From Phylloscopus collybita (taxonomy: Eukaryota; Chordata; Aves; Passeriformes; Phylloscopidae), in the NCBI GenBank assembly GCA_027886175.1, contig JAJNNQ010000018.1, positions 21,805,001 through 21,869,000 of the forward strand: 64,000 bases of DNA, read 5' to 3'. A program made the translations under genes and the position numbers. Below, one piece after another: positions 1 to 13,537 of this stretch; the first letter of the stretch is position 1; each line of letters starts with the position of its first letter. The notes below the pieces were generated by a model. That model had not been told where the DNA came from, did no database searches, and worked only from the letters and a program-made list of their open reading frames with translations.

Positions 1-3000
1 AGACACAATAAGTTAGCAGATGGACAGATAAAAGATGAGATGATACGCTGAAATAGAAGGGGGTGTAGAACGACATATTAAACTAGAACAAAGGAGAACA
101 TGCCCACAGCAAGAACAATCACTGTAAGAAACAATAAATACAGGCTTTGAGATACAAAAGAGATACAGAATAGGTGACAGGAAAAAAGACTACATAATTT
201 GAAAAGACCCTAGGCAATAAAGCGGCTGAAAGACTGCTAAAAATAATAGTTTGCTAGATGCGTGGTCCAAACATGATATTTGAAGGGGAAGGGAAAAAAA
301 GACAAACACAAAGAGGTAGAAAATTGGTTTTTTAAAGCACAAAGATGAGGAAGAACAACAAACTGCAGGCCTTCACGCTGAAAATAGAATTTGCAAGTAA
401 CCCCCAGCTTTTCTTCTAAAGAAAATGTTTCAGAGTGCCAAACAATAAAGGAGAGTATGGCAAGCAACATCCTGGGCATTTCTAGACAGGTCCACAAAGC
501 ACAGCTCAGTGCTCAATCAGCTCTCAGATGGAAATGCTGCCCTTGCTCTCACGTAACATATGTAAGTACAGCCAAGTCACTGCAACCTTCTCACATGAAC
601 AGGAGCAGCCAAGGAACAACTAAATGATCAGAAATCTGCATTACCAAAAGCCTGAATATTTTATTGGAATCAGGAATGAAAGAGAAGGTTGTACTTTAAA
701 GACTAACATGTAGTTATAATCCTGTATTAACTGCTGCATTTAACAATACTTCCAGGTATTTAAATACTTGGATATTTATATGAAAATTGTAGACAGACTA
801 ACTTGTTTTCCTAGGTGTACACTTGAGAAAAATCAACAGAAGTAAAGCAACTGCAGTTTTTGCTGGGGAGGTAACTTTTTACTCCTTTCACAAAAGTGCT
901 AGATGAAAAATACATTTAAATCACCTAGAACTCCTGTTCTTTTTCCAGTCATGAATCCATCTTCAGCACTAGGTCTCCAGAACATAAGTCATTTTACTGA
1001 ACTCTACTGAAACATAGTAGGTCTCTTCACAGCAAGCTAAGCAAAAATACCATATTAGAGTTGGAATCAAGCTCTAATGTCAGTGAAGCTGCATTCAGGA
1101 TTAATTGGGCTCAATATTTCTCTTGTAAATGTGATGAAATGACAGAGGAACTACAGCCAATGCCACAGAGAATCATGCAGCAACTTTGCCCAGAACTCAT
1201 CTGTCCTGTTAGGGATGGTCATTGCAGATTCTGTGGCTTCTCTAACAAAAATGTAGATGTGCTGATTTCTTGGGCCACAAAGATCTGTGCATTAAAAATA
1301 AGCAGGGAAAAATAGCAATTAAATTTTCCCACTATTAAATAACCCACTGTTGCTATTTTTTATATTTGTCACATGGAAAACATATTGAATGAACTTCAAA
1401 TTGTGAGTGGACTCACCATGGCACAGATAATTTACAAAAACAGACAGTATGCTTGTTTAGTGTACTTCACTGAGAAACCATTGAGAGGCTTCCTTTAGAG
1501 TACTGAGTTATTATATAAAGAGGTAGAATAATAACAACATAAATTGGATTGCACTTTAAGAGACAAAAATAAATAAGAGTCACACTGTGGGACCACTACA
1601 AAATTAACATAAAACCAAAAATATCAACACAGAAATTAAGTGTTGGACTGTTACCATATTATTGAAGAGGAGTCACAATAGAATGGAGTAACAAATAAGC
1701 TGATTTTAATTCTGAAGACTCTTCAGCACCCAAAGCTTTCATGTCAGGCAAACACCTTGGGAATGCCATGAAGCTGAGTGACTAGTTCCTTTGTATCCTG
1801 CATATTGAGATGCTAAGTGGGGGCTATTTAAGATTTTGTGCAAAGCTCCTCTGGTCTTTTCTTTAATATCAATCTTTCCTAACATCTGTTCAATATCAGC
1901 TTTTCTAGGTCTTGCAGCTTATCACCTACATGGTACAGAACTGAATCCAGAATGGACTACAGTATTGTACTAGCAATGCTAAAATGAGCGAGAAAAGTAG
2001 AAAAAGCAATTATTACCTCTGCATACTGCAACAGAACATTTTCTCATGGAGCTCCAAACCCAAAGGGACAGCCACACTATAATGGAAGCTAAACATGAGA
2101 GGGTTTGACACTCACATCACAGCATCCCTTTCAGGACTTGAAGGCAACCATCTCACTTCCCAAAGAAAATTACTGGCAGAAAGAGACATCTCGAAGAGAG
2201 ACACTAGTGATGAAGAAAAAAAGGATAAAAGTGTTGCGCAAAGGAAGTTGCTTCATGTTCACATCTTTGGACCCAGGAGTCCTTCACAGCAGGTGCTTCA
2301 CTACATGCACTGCCTCAAAAGTCAATAGGATTGAAGAGCCTGAGCAATACGAATCTCTGGGTTTTACACAATTCTCCATGCAACTCTCACATTCACTCTT
2401 TGAGAGCTCTTCAGCACTTCATCCTGCAAATCTCATTTACCTGTCAGCCTCCCTATTCCTGGAATTCTCATGAGACATCTCTGATAGAAAGTAACACACT
2501 CAACTGCACACTGAGCAACTTTGCAGTCTGCAGGGGTATTGAATCCCAAGCTTCATAATCAGATGTAAGACTGCACTCCATGGTACCTAGTAACAATGCC
2601 TGATACCAATTTTAGCTTTTTTGGAGGAAAAGGGGCTGGTTTAAGCTAAAAGAGTGTACAAAAAAAACCAAAAAACACCCACACAAAAAAAAAAAAATCC
2701 TCCCAAACACATTTACCACCACCACGGGTAAGAAATAGGGGGTTTGACATGTTAGTCTCTGTTTCTACAACACTTATTCCACACAATTGATGGGAATCAA
2801 TCATTTTTGGGCCTTCTGAATACGATGTGAGGAAATTGAGAAGTTCTGAAAAAGCCTCATACCCTTAGAAACAAGCAAAGAACAGTGTGTTAATAACAGT
2901 TGAGACTATCAGAAAGACAGTTCATAACATAACTGCTTGTTTGGGGCTGGTTTGATAAATTCAAGGGATTGCCCATAAGCTGAAAAACTGATGAAAAGAT

Positions 3001-3879
3001 AATTAAGGCATTATGGGACACTGAAGAGCTCTTTCTAAATGCCTTTGAAACACAGTCAGTGAATGAAACGTCATTATTACTCTTAAGTATAAGAAATGTA
3101 ACAACCTCAAGTCATATAACTGTAAGTTAGAACAGTTTTGAGAAAATAAGCACTACAGAAATGTATCTGTCAACTTCATGAGAGAACAAGAATGAATTCA
3201 AGAATCAGAAAGCAATTACAAACAGAAGCAAACTGTGATAAAGTACCACCCCTTTCCTACACATGAAGAAATGAGAGTCTGGGGAGGAAAGCTCCTGAAA
3301 AGGAAGACAGACAGGACCACTTATAATTTTCCTTTTTAAAATGGAAGAAGTTACTACATAAATAGCTATATTATGTAGCATATTAGGTGGAGGAGGGAAG
3401 TTAAACAACCCTTGAGCTGTGTTTTTTGCTTCAGATTTCCTTGTGGGCTTTTTATTTTTAATTTCTTGTAGCAGCAAAGCCAGAAATTCCTTTTGCAGGT
3501 TACCCTCATAAATCATCAGAAGACCTTTACATGATTGTATGAATACTCTTAGTGTGCCATGTCAGAGAAGTGACAAGTAAGTTTCAAAATCCCTACTTTT
3601 TTGTTTTGTTTTGTTTTTTCGTATAATCTATTAAATGTAAATCCAAGTGTCTTTGTTACACAATTCAATTCTTGCAAAAAAAAAAAAAAAAAGTCAAAGT
3701 TAAAAGCCCAAGCTATTTTGGGACAAAATCTAAGGGAAGGGAAACCTTTTAAATATTACATACTTCCTTCCCAAAGGAATAAAGTCTTTATTCCTATCAA
3801 TTTTAATGTTTGTTTGGTAATAACACATTGACAATTTAATAGAGAGATTAAAGGAATTTATGTGTGCCTTTACAGACAA
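1..3879. other. Intron stretch without recognised features
   Basis: AT-rich sequence with A-rich tracts at 2660-2699 and 3676-3692 (A17). ORFs up to 122 codons (2105-2473, plus) have no known domain. I see nothing else. Confidence 0.6.
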
Positions 3880-3935
3880 TCCCACCAAACCTTGGATGGG
3901 CATTCTTTGAACAGTCTAGTCCAACATTTATTCAG
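3880..3935 (-). mobile_element. CR1 LINE 3'-end remnant
   Basis: The plus strand reads ACCTTGGATGGGCATTCTTT then CAGTCTAGTCCAAC. This is a degenerate copy of the reverse complement of the CR1 3' end (TTGGAAGGGACC...ATCTAGTCCAAC). Only the last 60 or so bases of the element remain. It lies antisense to plus, so it runs in the same direction as NRXN3. Confidence 0.6.
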
Positions 3936-4229
3936 TGTATATAAAGTCTTCAAGGAGAAAGAAAACAGCAGAGACATGTCAAGACTGGTTTACTTTGGGA
4001 AAGGCAGAATGGCAGAATACAAGTAAATCTTTGAAGAAGCGTGGGCTACTTGTACATGGTGCTTCCCTGTGTGAATAACCAATAAAACCTCCTTTGTCTA
4101 CTTGTAAATTAATTTAGTTCTAAGGCAACTCCACAGTCCACCACTGAAGCTGTGACACTGGAGAGACTATTCACAAATACAGTATATGGAATATACCAAG
4201 TTAATTAGTATGATTTTCTCTTTGATTAA

Positions 4230-4276
4230 CTTTCTACTATTCATAGAGTTGCAACAATTCTATTAATAGTAGAAAG
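4230..4276. other. Long AT-rich hairpin
   Basis: Arms CTTTCTACTATT and AATAGTAGAAAG pair over 12 bp; after one mismatch, ATAGA and TCTAT pair over 5 bp. The loop is 11 nt. Confidence 0.8.
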
Positions 4277-4636
4277 AATAGATTGTAGTATTATCAAAAC
4301 TACTATTGAGCTGCTTAAGGACCCCAAAGGAGTTAACATCAACTGGTATACCACTATTGAAAGGAGGTAAGATTACTTAAATTGCAAAACAGAAGCAGTA
4401 GCTATTTTTTAAAAAAAAAGACTGCATATTGACTACATGTTTAACGATTATTGTCTTTGGGCTGTTCTGTAAATAATGAAAGAAAAGCAAATCCCACAGC
4501 CTATATGATCCTTCCACAGCTATATAAGGTGGATAAGAGATGCTAACTCCTTTTACCACCTATCTAAGGCACAATTAGATAAGTGCCATCACCACAAATC
4601 CACATCACAACTTCTGATTACACTGTAAAATAAACT

Positions 4637-4638
<2 letters not shown>

Positions 4639-4698
<60 letters not shown>
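4639..4698. repeat. Poly-T homopolymer, 60 nt
   Basis: An uninterrupted run of 60 T follows AAATAAACTTC and is followed by GTCACAG. On the transcript strand it is poly-A. No recognisable retroposed body adjoins it. Confidence 0.97.
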
Positions 4699-4699
<1 letters not shown>

Positions 4700-6892
4700 T
4701 CACAGTATTTGGAAATCTAAACCAAGACAAGATGTAGGCTTCCTTTATCAGATTTTTTCAGTTAGACATCAGTGGGCACCTCAGGGTTGAGAAAATTGTG
4801 TTGGAGTATGCTCACACACATGGGTATCAGGTGTCTAGCCTAGTGTGGCCCATCTTCAGCTCAGTTACTGAGTGCCACTTAATGTCCCACATAATCTAGG
4901 ATTATCCAAGGCATCATGATATCTATCCACAGTACCTGGGACATCTGATACTGTGAAACAATAACATTACATACTTTTTCTTTTCAAAGTTACCCTGCTG
5001 TAGTGCTACTTTTACTTTGACAGCTCACACTGATGTTTGATATGCTGGGTGGAAACACTAGAAACACAGTTTTTCCCAAGGGAAAGTTTTCAAATGTCAG
5101 TTCACACAAGTGATGTGCCTGAGGTTGAATATTTTGTTTAGAATATGTTTGAATGTTGATTTGATCAAACTGAGCAATAGCAGAAAATAGCAACATGCAA
5201 TTCCTATCAATAAATTAGCATGAATGACCTTCAAACAAAACCAGTCAGAATTTTTGCCATTGGTTCCACCTTTTGTTTAAAAAGCTATGCAGAGGGAGAA
5301 GAGTTGTAGCCAATTATGACAAATATTTACCACTCCATGACTCTGCTTTAAAAAGATCAACACAGAATCACTTCTCCACTTAACTCCTGTCTGCCAGCGT
5401 AACGTATAATGACAGAAAAAAAGGAAAAGCAACTTCTTTCTATTGACAGCTAACAATTTTCCTTACTCAGAGTATAAAGTAGATGAAGTGACCTGATATC
5501 TTGACAACTTGAACTGTTACAAAAATGCCAAACTAGTCACTACCCATTCATAACTGAAAGGTTTCGTAAGCTCTTTCTTAATGAAAATTGGCTTTTACAT
5601 GAGTTTCTGGTTTAAATCTGTACTTTAGTAAGGAAAATCTTCCTACTTCTTGATAGGGAGCACACTTTTGAAACCTTGCATCATTCTTCTTTGATAACTT
5701 GTGTTATCACTAAATACGAGACTTCCTGAGTCATCCCACTATCTCTATCTCTTTCTCCCTACTTTATAAATACCATTTTCAGCTACACTTGACCATCTCC
5801 CCTCTGAGTTAACACCACCTCTACAAAGTGGAACTCAGTTGAACTCTCATGTCCCACTTCAGTGCCCTATGCTTTTTCCCAGCTTGCCTACGCTGGATTC
5901 TGAGGTGGGATTACAGGTTTCACTGACTGGTGTCTTGCAGTAGGGTCTGTGAACTGGAGAAGCCAAGCATCACACACAAAAGCAACACAGCTTACAAGCT
6001 TTTTCTGCAGAGGGAATCACTGGAAAAAAAAAAAAAGAAAAAGAAAAAGAAAAACACCCAATGAACAAACATGGGGGATAGCATCAGTGGTTATTATCAA
6101 CAGCAGCCCAACATGAGACTATTTAGAAGCATTTGTAATGAGCTTACGACTGACAGAAAAGGGAACTGTCCCAGACTAGCTTACATGCATTGCAGGGAAA
6201 TATTTTATCCTATTACTTCTCTAGCATTACATATTGACATTATTTAAATGTAAAGACATTCTGTTCCCCAATCTATATAAGAAGTATTGATGGATGACCC
6301 TTAACTATTATAAAATGCAGACACTAATGTTTACTTTGTGACCAAAACTAAGTTCAATGTTTGTCTGTATGCAAGTACACCACAATCTTCAAAACAGGGA
6401 TATAATCTGTTTTGCATAATATTACCACCACTATCACTAAACATCATGTAACTCCCTATCAGGTGAAAGAATGCCAGTTACTTGGGAATAATGACCTACA
6501 GATGACCAAAATAAATAAAAAAATCTACCTTTTGCAAGATATTGTCATCACACATCTGAGATAATTAGCTGAGGGTAATGTGCAAAGATCTTTTGGTAAA
6601 TAAAGCAACCACTCAGATGGGTCACAACAGAACAGTCAGTCACACTGCAGACTACATCTTTCCTGTCATTTACAGCTGATTTCCTCCCTGACAATCTCAA
6701 AAGACCTACAGATAGCACTTCTGATGTGCAAATCACAAAAAGCACTTTGCCTGAACAGCCCACAGGCAACACTTTATCCAACTCTCTGTGCATAATTTAA
6801 CACCACACCTAGGATCTCAACTCTGCTGGAAGCTTCTCACTCCCTTCAGACAGCATATCCTCCATAAAAGTGCAGCAAGCAGTATGTATTTG

Positions 6893-6919
6893 TACACACA
6901 CATACACACACACACACAT
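6893..6919. repeat. Short (CA)n run
   Basis: CA dinucleotides are interrupted once by TA. Confidence 0.95.
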
Positions 6920-9900
6920 CTACTTTCTGTATTCTTACTGCAAGGCGTTCAACTGTTCTGGGGCTTATATCTGTGTGGAAACTTTTTGTGGGCTAAAAGC
7001 CTGCTGCAAATACTGATAAAACTTCAGCAGATTATTCATCACAAGATCTCAAAGCAAGTTTTGAAGCAGTTTAAACATTCACAGTAGTTTCCAAAATACA
7101 TTATCTCACCATAGATTGATCAGATTGTTTACACTAGCGTTTTTGCTACTCGAACAGAATATTTCCCTGCTGAGAGATTCATACACGTTTATTTTAAAGA
7201 TCACTTTGTAAGTAATATCAGTTTTTACAAACTTCTGAGAGCTCTACATAATTTTACACTATCTCTTTTAAGTTTCCAGAAGGTTTTCTAATAGCTTCTA
7301 GAAGCTGCTGACGCCTCAGGAATGTTAGAAAAGGACTTAGAAGATGCCAACATTTGGTGTATTAACTGTTTTTATTGTTTCCCTTTCCAATAGAGAACTT
7401 CTAGAAAAATAAACATGATGAATACCCACTGGGCAAGGTGCCATATATAAGGCTCATGTGCATGGAGGAACATGAGTGTTATTTCCACATGTGCATTTCA
7501 TGCTCACTTAACCTGGGTGCAACATCTTCACTAGAATGAATTATGTACACACACTCACTTGCCAGTTACGAAAGAAGTACTGCAGAAAGCTAGCAGAGAC
7601 TTCATCTTGCCTTTTCCCTCCCCAACTTCAGCATTGAAATTACACTGAGTGGTTCACAATCTGCTTCTCAACAACCAGCCACATACAGTGCACTTTAGAA
7701 GAATACAGAAAATCAGAATATGACCAAACAATCTAATATAACAATATGGCAGACACACAAAAAACAAGCACTCTTGTGAGACTCAAGCTTTATTACCATC
7801 AATATCAACTAATTTCAGTAGTTACAAGTGGAAATTGTTTCCTAATTGACCATCTGTGCAACTGCTCTCTCCTTTACTTCAGTGCTACGAAGATGCATTT
7901 CATTACATCAGCTCTTAACCAGTATTTTGTAACCTTCTGCTCTCACTCTTCCGTTTTCTTCAGGAGTATTTTATAAAAGCTCTGGTCTAAGTATTCATGA
8001 CAGCTTTCTAAATCCCCAAACTACTCAAACACAGTCACTCCTTGCAGTCTACAGAGAATGGGTAAATTCAATCAAGGATTGGAATATCAACAATGGGAGT
8101 AACACCACTGCTTATGGACAACAAAATATTATATTCATCAAAATTCTAGTATCCCATTGGATGAGGCCCAGAGGATGAAACACCAGCAGCAGGTTTCATT
8201 AGTTTGAACAAGACACCAACTTTACACTATTAGTCAAATCAAGTAAAACAGTGGAAGAAAAAATAACAAAATAAAATAAAATACCACCAAATCAAAAGCA
8301 CTCAAAATAATGAAAAAAGTAAAACTTTGATAAGTGAGGAGAGAGAGAAGTAAACAAATGCTTCACCTGACACAAGCTATCTAGTGCAAGTAAAAAATTC
8401 ATCATAGCACAATCTGTACCAGCACAAAGCCAATTTTCACTTTTCCTCTACAAACCTGCAAGTTGCTCACATTTTCATATAGACAACAAAACATCTTTCC
8501 TATATATCAATATCACTTAATGCATCTACCATAAAAATGTGTCATTACCTAGCTCAGCATTTGAAAAGTCTGCACAGGCCTTCTTTTCAGGGTTCAAATT
8601 GTTTATCCAAAAACTACACTCACTTTCCTTTGTTTAATCCAACCTAAGCATTTTCCTTCCATTTGCCTTTGCAGACATCACAAAAAAGGCACATAGTCCT
8701 GAAAAGTGGTGAATACTAAAAGAGAACAAAAAATAAAAAGAAAGTAGCCCCAACCCTTTATTAGCCCATTTCTCTAACAAGTACCTCAATTATTGCACTC
8801 AACAGTCAGTTTGAACCTGTTCCCATTATGCTTCATAATGGAAGTCTTTTTTAAATGGTCATGAAACCTTTTTCCCTCTTCAGCCTTCCAAAGCAAACAT
8901 TTATTTTTATAAGATGTCTATTCATCCTTGTATAAAAATGAAACGTGCAGGAGGCTAGGACAGTACTTGCCATCAGTCCTTTTGTCTGCTTTTCATAACC
9001 AGCACACATGGTTTTCTTCAGACTATTCAGATTCTGTACAACATGGACAATCTCTGATTTCTGTCAATAACTCCAGTTTACCATTATGCCAGGACATGAT
9101 AGGACTTGTTGCCTCTGCTTTTACCCTCAAAGCACTTATCTATTCATACATCTGGAAAGCAAAATTAAGTTAGTGAGGCACTGGAACATTTTTAAAAAAT
9201 AGACAGAATAGTCCAAGCCACATCAATATTAAATTGAGATCGGTCTGCATGACTAAAATGCCTTTCAGAGTGTTCTTTCATGTATGAGGAAAACTAAACA
9301 CAGTATTAAAAGATGCCTACAAAACAAAAATGCATAGATAATGAAATCATTAGCTCCACTTTTCATACCTAAAATCCCATTTCCTTTCTCTCCCACTGCT
9401 CAACCATTTTTACCACACCTATAAAAAGCAGCAAATACACAATGTCTAGCCAATTTAGTGTATTTTTTAAGAATTTAGATGTACTAGTGGCTTATTGCTC
9501 TCAGCTTTTCTTTTGGTTTTGTCACCACAGTGCCTGTGCATCCAAACTCTGATTTTGGGAAGCTGCAATCATGAAATATCTCCACATAAAGCAAAAGTGT
9601 TTCTGTCTCTTTCTCAAGCCTCATTTCATTTGTCAGAAGGTGCACTGTGGGAGGAAGAAAATGGCCCTGGGAGGCTGGGACACCTTTCATTTCTAAAGGT
9701 GATATTCTACAGCTTTTCTTTTCCAAATTGTGAAAGTGGCTTAGCAAGGAACTTTGAAATAAACAAACCTTAATTAGAGACTGATTAAGTATATTAACAT
9801 AACAAAAAAGCTAATAGCCTTAAAACTACATAAGAGTAAATTTAGATAAGATCAAAAGAAATAGCTTCTTAAAACTAAATGTAATTTCAAAGAGAAAGCA

Positions 9901-10109
9901 TTAATTTAAAAAGTTATGAAAGGACAAAAAAAGGACTACTTAAAGGCAAGATTAAATAATACCAGGGAAGCAGCACCGTAAAAAGTCTGCAGCACTTCCA
10001 GTACAAGTTTGTCCCCTGCCAACCATAACCCCTCAGATGCACAGACAAGGAGTGACAGCACTGCGGAGGAGCACTAGTTTATTCATTAGTACCCATTTTT
10101 GTGGAACAC

Positions 10110-10430
10110 CTTTTCACAGAAATATTTAGGTCAGGAGGGACCTCTTGAGCTTATCTAGTCCAATAGCTGTGCCTCAATCAAGGCAACCCACACCAGATTG
10201 CTCAGGAGGATGTCCAGTCAGGTGTTTGATATGTCTAAATGTGAAGACTCCACAAGGTCTCTGGGCAAACTGCTTCTATGTATAAACACCCTCTGAGTGA
10301 GAAAGAAAAGCAATTGTTTTTCATCTGGCAATCCCATGAAGGTTTTCTATTTTTTAAATCTCTGGGAACTGCTGAGAAAAGCCTTGCTTCTTTAGTCCCT
10401 CCTAAGACCTGACTCTCTTGAGACACTTAG
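10110..10430 (-). mobile_element. CR1 LINE, 3' end
   Basis: The plus strand carries the reverse complement of an avian CR1 3' region: TCAGGAGGGACCTCTTGAGC, TATCTAGTCCAA, CAACCCACACCAGATTGCTC, AGGATGTCCAGTCAGGTGTT and GACTCCACAAGGTCTCTGGG all appear in CR1 order. The copy is diverged and coding potential is lost. It is continuous with the internal CR1 segment that follows. Confidence 0.9.
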
Positions 10431-11290
10431 GAGGTGTCTGCTAATCTGTGCAAGCCTCCTGCTTGGTTTTGCTCCATTTCCTACTTGTTGGGACAGACCT
10501 TGATTAACCTTGGAGGAAGTCACCTTAGAATCTCCATCAGCTCTCCTGCACCCCTCTTATCAGGGCTGTATCCCATGGGATTATTTTAGGCAAATCACTG
10601 AAGAGGGTGAAGCGTGCTTTACTCAAATTCAGGGATGTGTCCTGCATTTTGTTCTACTCCCTGCACTTCGGATCCTGAACTGCACCAGCCAAGTCTGCCT
10701 TCAACTGTCACAACCATGGCCATTTCTGCCTTTTTTGCAAGTACCAAGTCCAACAGAGAACACTTCCTTGTCTCCCTGGTCATCTGTATCTGGAAACTGT
10801 CATGAATACACTCAAGAAATCTCTTTGGGCCATACAGAGTTATCCTACCAAAAAATAGTGGTTAACATCTCCCAAGAACCAGGGCCTGCGAATGAAATTT
10901 TTCTTCCAGTTGTTTGAAGGCAGTCTAAGCTCTATTTTCAATCACAGACACCCACTCCAACACAGTCTGCCCACTAGTCTTCACCCACAAACTCTTGACT
11001 GAGTCCTAACTGGTCTCAAAGCAGCAACCCATGTGTACCAGCTGCTCTCACATCAAGGGCAAGTCTCTCTCCTTGCTTTCCCAGCCCACCCTTCTTAAAA
11101 ATGCTGTCTCTCTTGATTATAGCCCTTCATCACGTAAGCCATCTCACCATGACTCCACAATTCTGGTGAGGTCACAGCCCCTTTACTGCTCAAGGACTTG
11201 TAAGCCTTTCTTTTGCCCTCAAACAAATATGCCGCATAACAGAAGCTCTCCACACCTCCCCAAGGAGTTGCAAGACACTTGGATACAAAA
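10431..11290 (-). mobile_element. CR1 LINE, more internal part of the same copy
   Basis: Several stretches match CR1 internal/3' untranslated sequence in reverse complement: CCAAGAACCAGGGCCTGCGA, TTCTTCCAGTTGTTTGAAGG, CAGACACCCACTCCAACACA, CTCTTGACTGAGTCCTAACT and TACCAGCTGCTCTCACATCA. They occur in the order expected if the element continues from 10430. The ORF at 10510-10917 is a chance frame through this repeat. The right boundary is approximate. Confidence 0.65.
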
Positions 11291-12709
11291 CTTGCATTGA
11301 TGGCCCAATATGCCATCAATGAGCATGTTAATAGTCAATGATTTCAGCAGAATTGCACAAGAAATATTCCCTTTCATAAGCTACTGGCTCAGTCAGAAAC
11401 ACACCAAAAAAGAAAAGTAGCAGAGTGTATTATTAATGGTTGCTGGGACTTACAAATAGAGGAATCTGACAAATTCAAAAGCAGGAAAAGAGGCAATAAG
11501 ACAAGATGATGAAATGAAGAAAGTTGAGACCTAAAGCTTAGCAAAAAAGTAGCAACATAAAATATACTCCAGAGTCAAATATGAGTATGTGTGAGGGAAA
11601 ACAGTTAAAATATTTGATTTATGCAAGAGACGTGACAAGATGTTAAGACAGTATAGGGAAGCCTTCTTCCTCTTCTAATGGACAAAAAAAAAATTGTACA
11701 GATTTGAGTGGGTATTTGTACATGCTCCCTGTTAAAGTGAGTCAGTAAAACACAGAATGCAAGAGGACTTTCTGCTGCCCTTCTACAAGAGCAGACCTCT
11801 GTTTTTACCTCAAAGGAATATTGAAGAAAATGCATTAAAGAACAACATCAAAAATGTCAACTTGAACAGGATAGCTGGATTCTTCTCTTAGCAGATGGTG
11901 TATGGGATATAAATAATCTCTCCTCCACAAACAATTGTAATTGAAGTTAAATAAAAGAGAAAGAGGAAGAGGAAAAGTTGTATTTGCTTGATACATTCCA
12001 AAGAATTATTTAACTGTATCCTTCTCTACTAACAAACCTCTGATGTCAGTCCCATGCAGAAAGCCTAGGGAATGGCTGTTACACTGCATGATGGACTGTA
12101 CATCAGAAAACATTTCTTAAAACAGAAAGTTTAATTTCCCTTATCAAAAGCTTTCCCCTCTCACTCCTGAGGTTATGCTGAGACTGCAGTTTGTACTCTG
12201 ATCATCACATGAGGGTCATGACCATTGCCACAGGTACTGGTAATACTCAGCAGAAGGCTGTTTGCCATGGACCAAAACCCTGCATAGTGCCTGCCTTGCA
12301 TCTTAGGACCATTCTGGAGCCTACACTAAGTCCCTGCTGCTGTAGAAGTAGCCCACTACCATGACTCTCCATACTGTTATGCCAGCAATATCCAAGCTAG
12401 CCTGAATTGAGCTAGTCTAAATCTAGCTGGGAACCCCAGGAAATACATATGCACAGGGTCTGGGAGGCTCTTTGCCACTCAGCAGCTACTGAGCTTTGCT
12501 ACCCCTACTATTTTCATAGCAACTGCTACAAGGAGACCACATTACCAATATAGCTTCTCCAACTAATCTGCAAGGCATTTTCTAAGCAGCCCATGTGCTT
12601 CCCCAGATCATCTTCAAAGGTATGAGGTACAGAAAGGCATCCTGCAGCCGAGTCTCCACGGTTTTCCTCTGTCTGCCAGGCCAAAGTCTGAAGGCTCAGT
12701 GTTGTGGAA

Positions 12710-12754
12710 CCCCAGCAATGCTGGGGAAACTTTCTGCTCCTGAGAAAGGAGCAG
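12710..12754. other. Two adjacent perfect hairpins
   Basis: CCCCAGCA-A-TGCTGGGG (12710-12726) is followed by CTGCTCCT-GAGAA-AGGAGCAG (12734-12754). The arms are 8 bp each. They lie in a stretch otherwise without recognised features. Confidence 0.85.
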
Positions 12755-13518
12755 GACTTTCTTTCTAGCTTAGTTTCTAATGTAACCAATGTGCAGGACT
12801 GTCTTTGAAAACCAACCTGGAGTTCTGTATTTTTACTAAGAGGCACAGTGAAGTCAGTCCAGATTACTCTTACATAATAAACCTCCCCTTTGTGGAAGCA
12901 GCAGCCAGCACAGACCTCACATTTCTGCTCTGCAAGCACAGGTTTCAGTTAATGAGCTAAAAGATATGCTCTATTAATTATGAATAATGTACAGCCAAGA
13001 ACTCACAGTAGAGCTACCCAAGAGAGCGTGCACATGAAAGCACTAGACCTCTCTGATATTTACACACTGTGGTGCTTACAGCCTTGCAACAGTAAAACCC
13101 CAATTGCTACTATGAAAGGCCAATTTCAGTTTCTGTTTATCATTACAACAGTAATACAATGGTACAACAAACCATAGGGAAAAGCTCCAAGTGATTCTGA
13201 ACTTTCAAGTAATCATCAGTATTAGTTTTTGTATAGATGGTATACATGTACATATGAAGCTGAATTAAGACTCAAAACAGATTATTTTTATCTCTTAAGC
13301 AATTTTTAAAGCATACATAATGTCTAAATATCTACATCTATATAGATATGATACCTTCAGAGACCCACTTCACTTTTTTCTACACTTTTCTCCTGTGAGT
13401 GCCACAGCACTGCCCATTATGTGTGTTTTAAAACCACAGGCAAGCAGCCGATGCCCAGCCAGGCAGACACACCGTGCATCGGGCTTATCGCTCCCACCAG
13501 AAGCGCGCACGGGCCATG

Positions 13519-13537
13519 TGTCACTAGATGGAGCTCA
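13519..13537 (+). promoter_or_regulatory. CTCF-like motif
   Basis: TCACTAGATGGAGCTC fits the CTCF core (CCAC-T-AGATGGC-G-CT) with two mismatches. It sits in a small CpG-bearing patch (13440-13560) within AT-rich intron. Binding is not shown. Confidence 0.35.

Larger units (their letters stand above)
3936..10109. other. Intron stretch, mostly unrecognised
   Basis: It holds the hairpin at 4230, the poly-T at 4639, an A/G-rich tract at 6024-6055 and the CA run at 6893. No exon, RNA gene or mobile element is recognised. Confidence 0.6.

Noticed and set aside
10510..10917. 135-codon plus-strand ORF
   Set aside because: It runs antisense through a CR1 LINE copy and does not encode reverse transcriptase.
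12526..12939. 137-codon minus-strand ORF with several cysteines
   Set aside because: The cysteines do not form a known zinc-finger or knottin pattern, and the sequence looks like translated intron.
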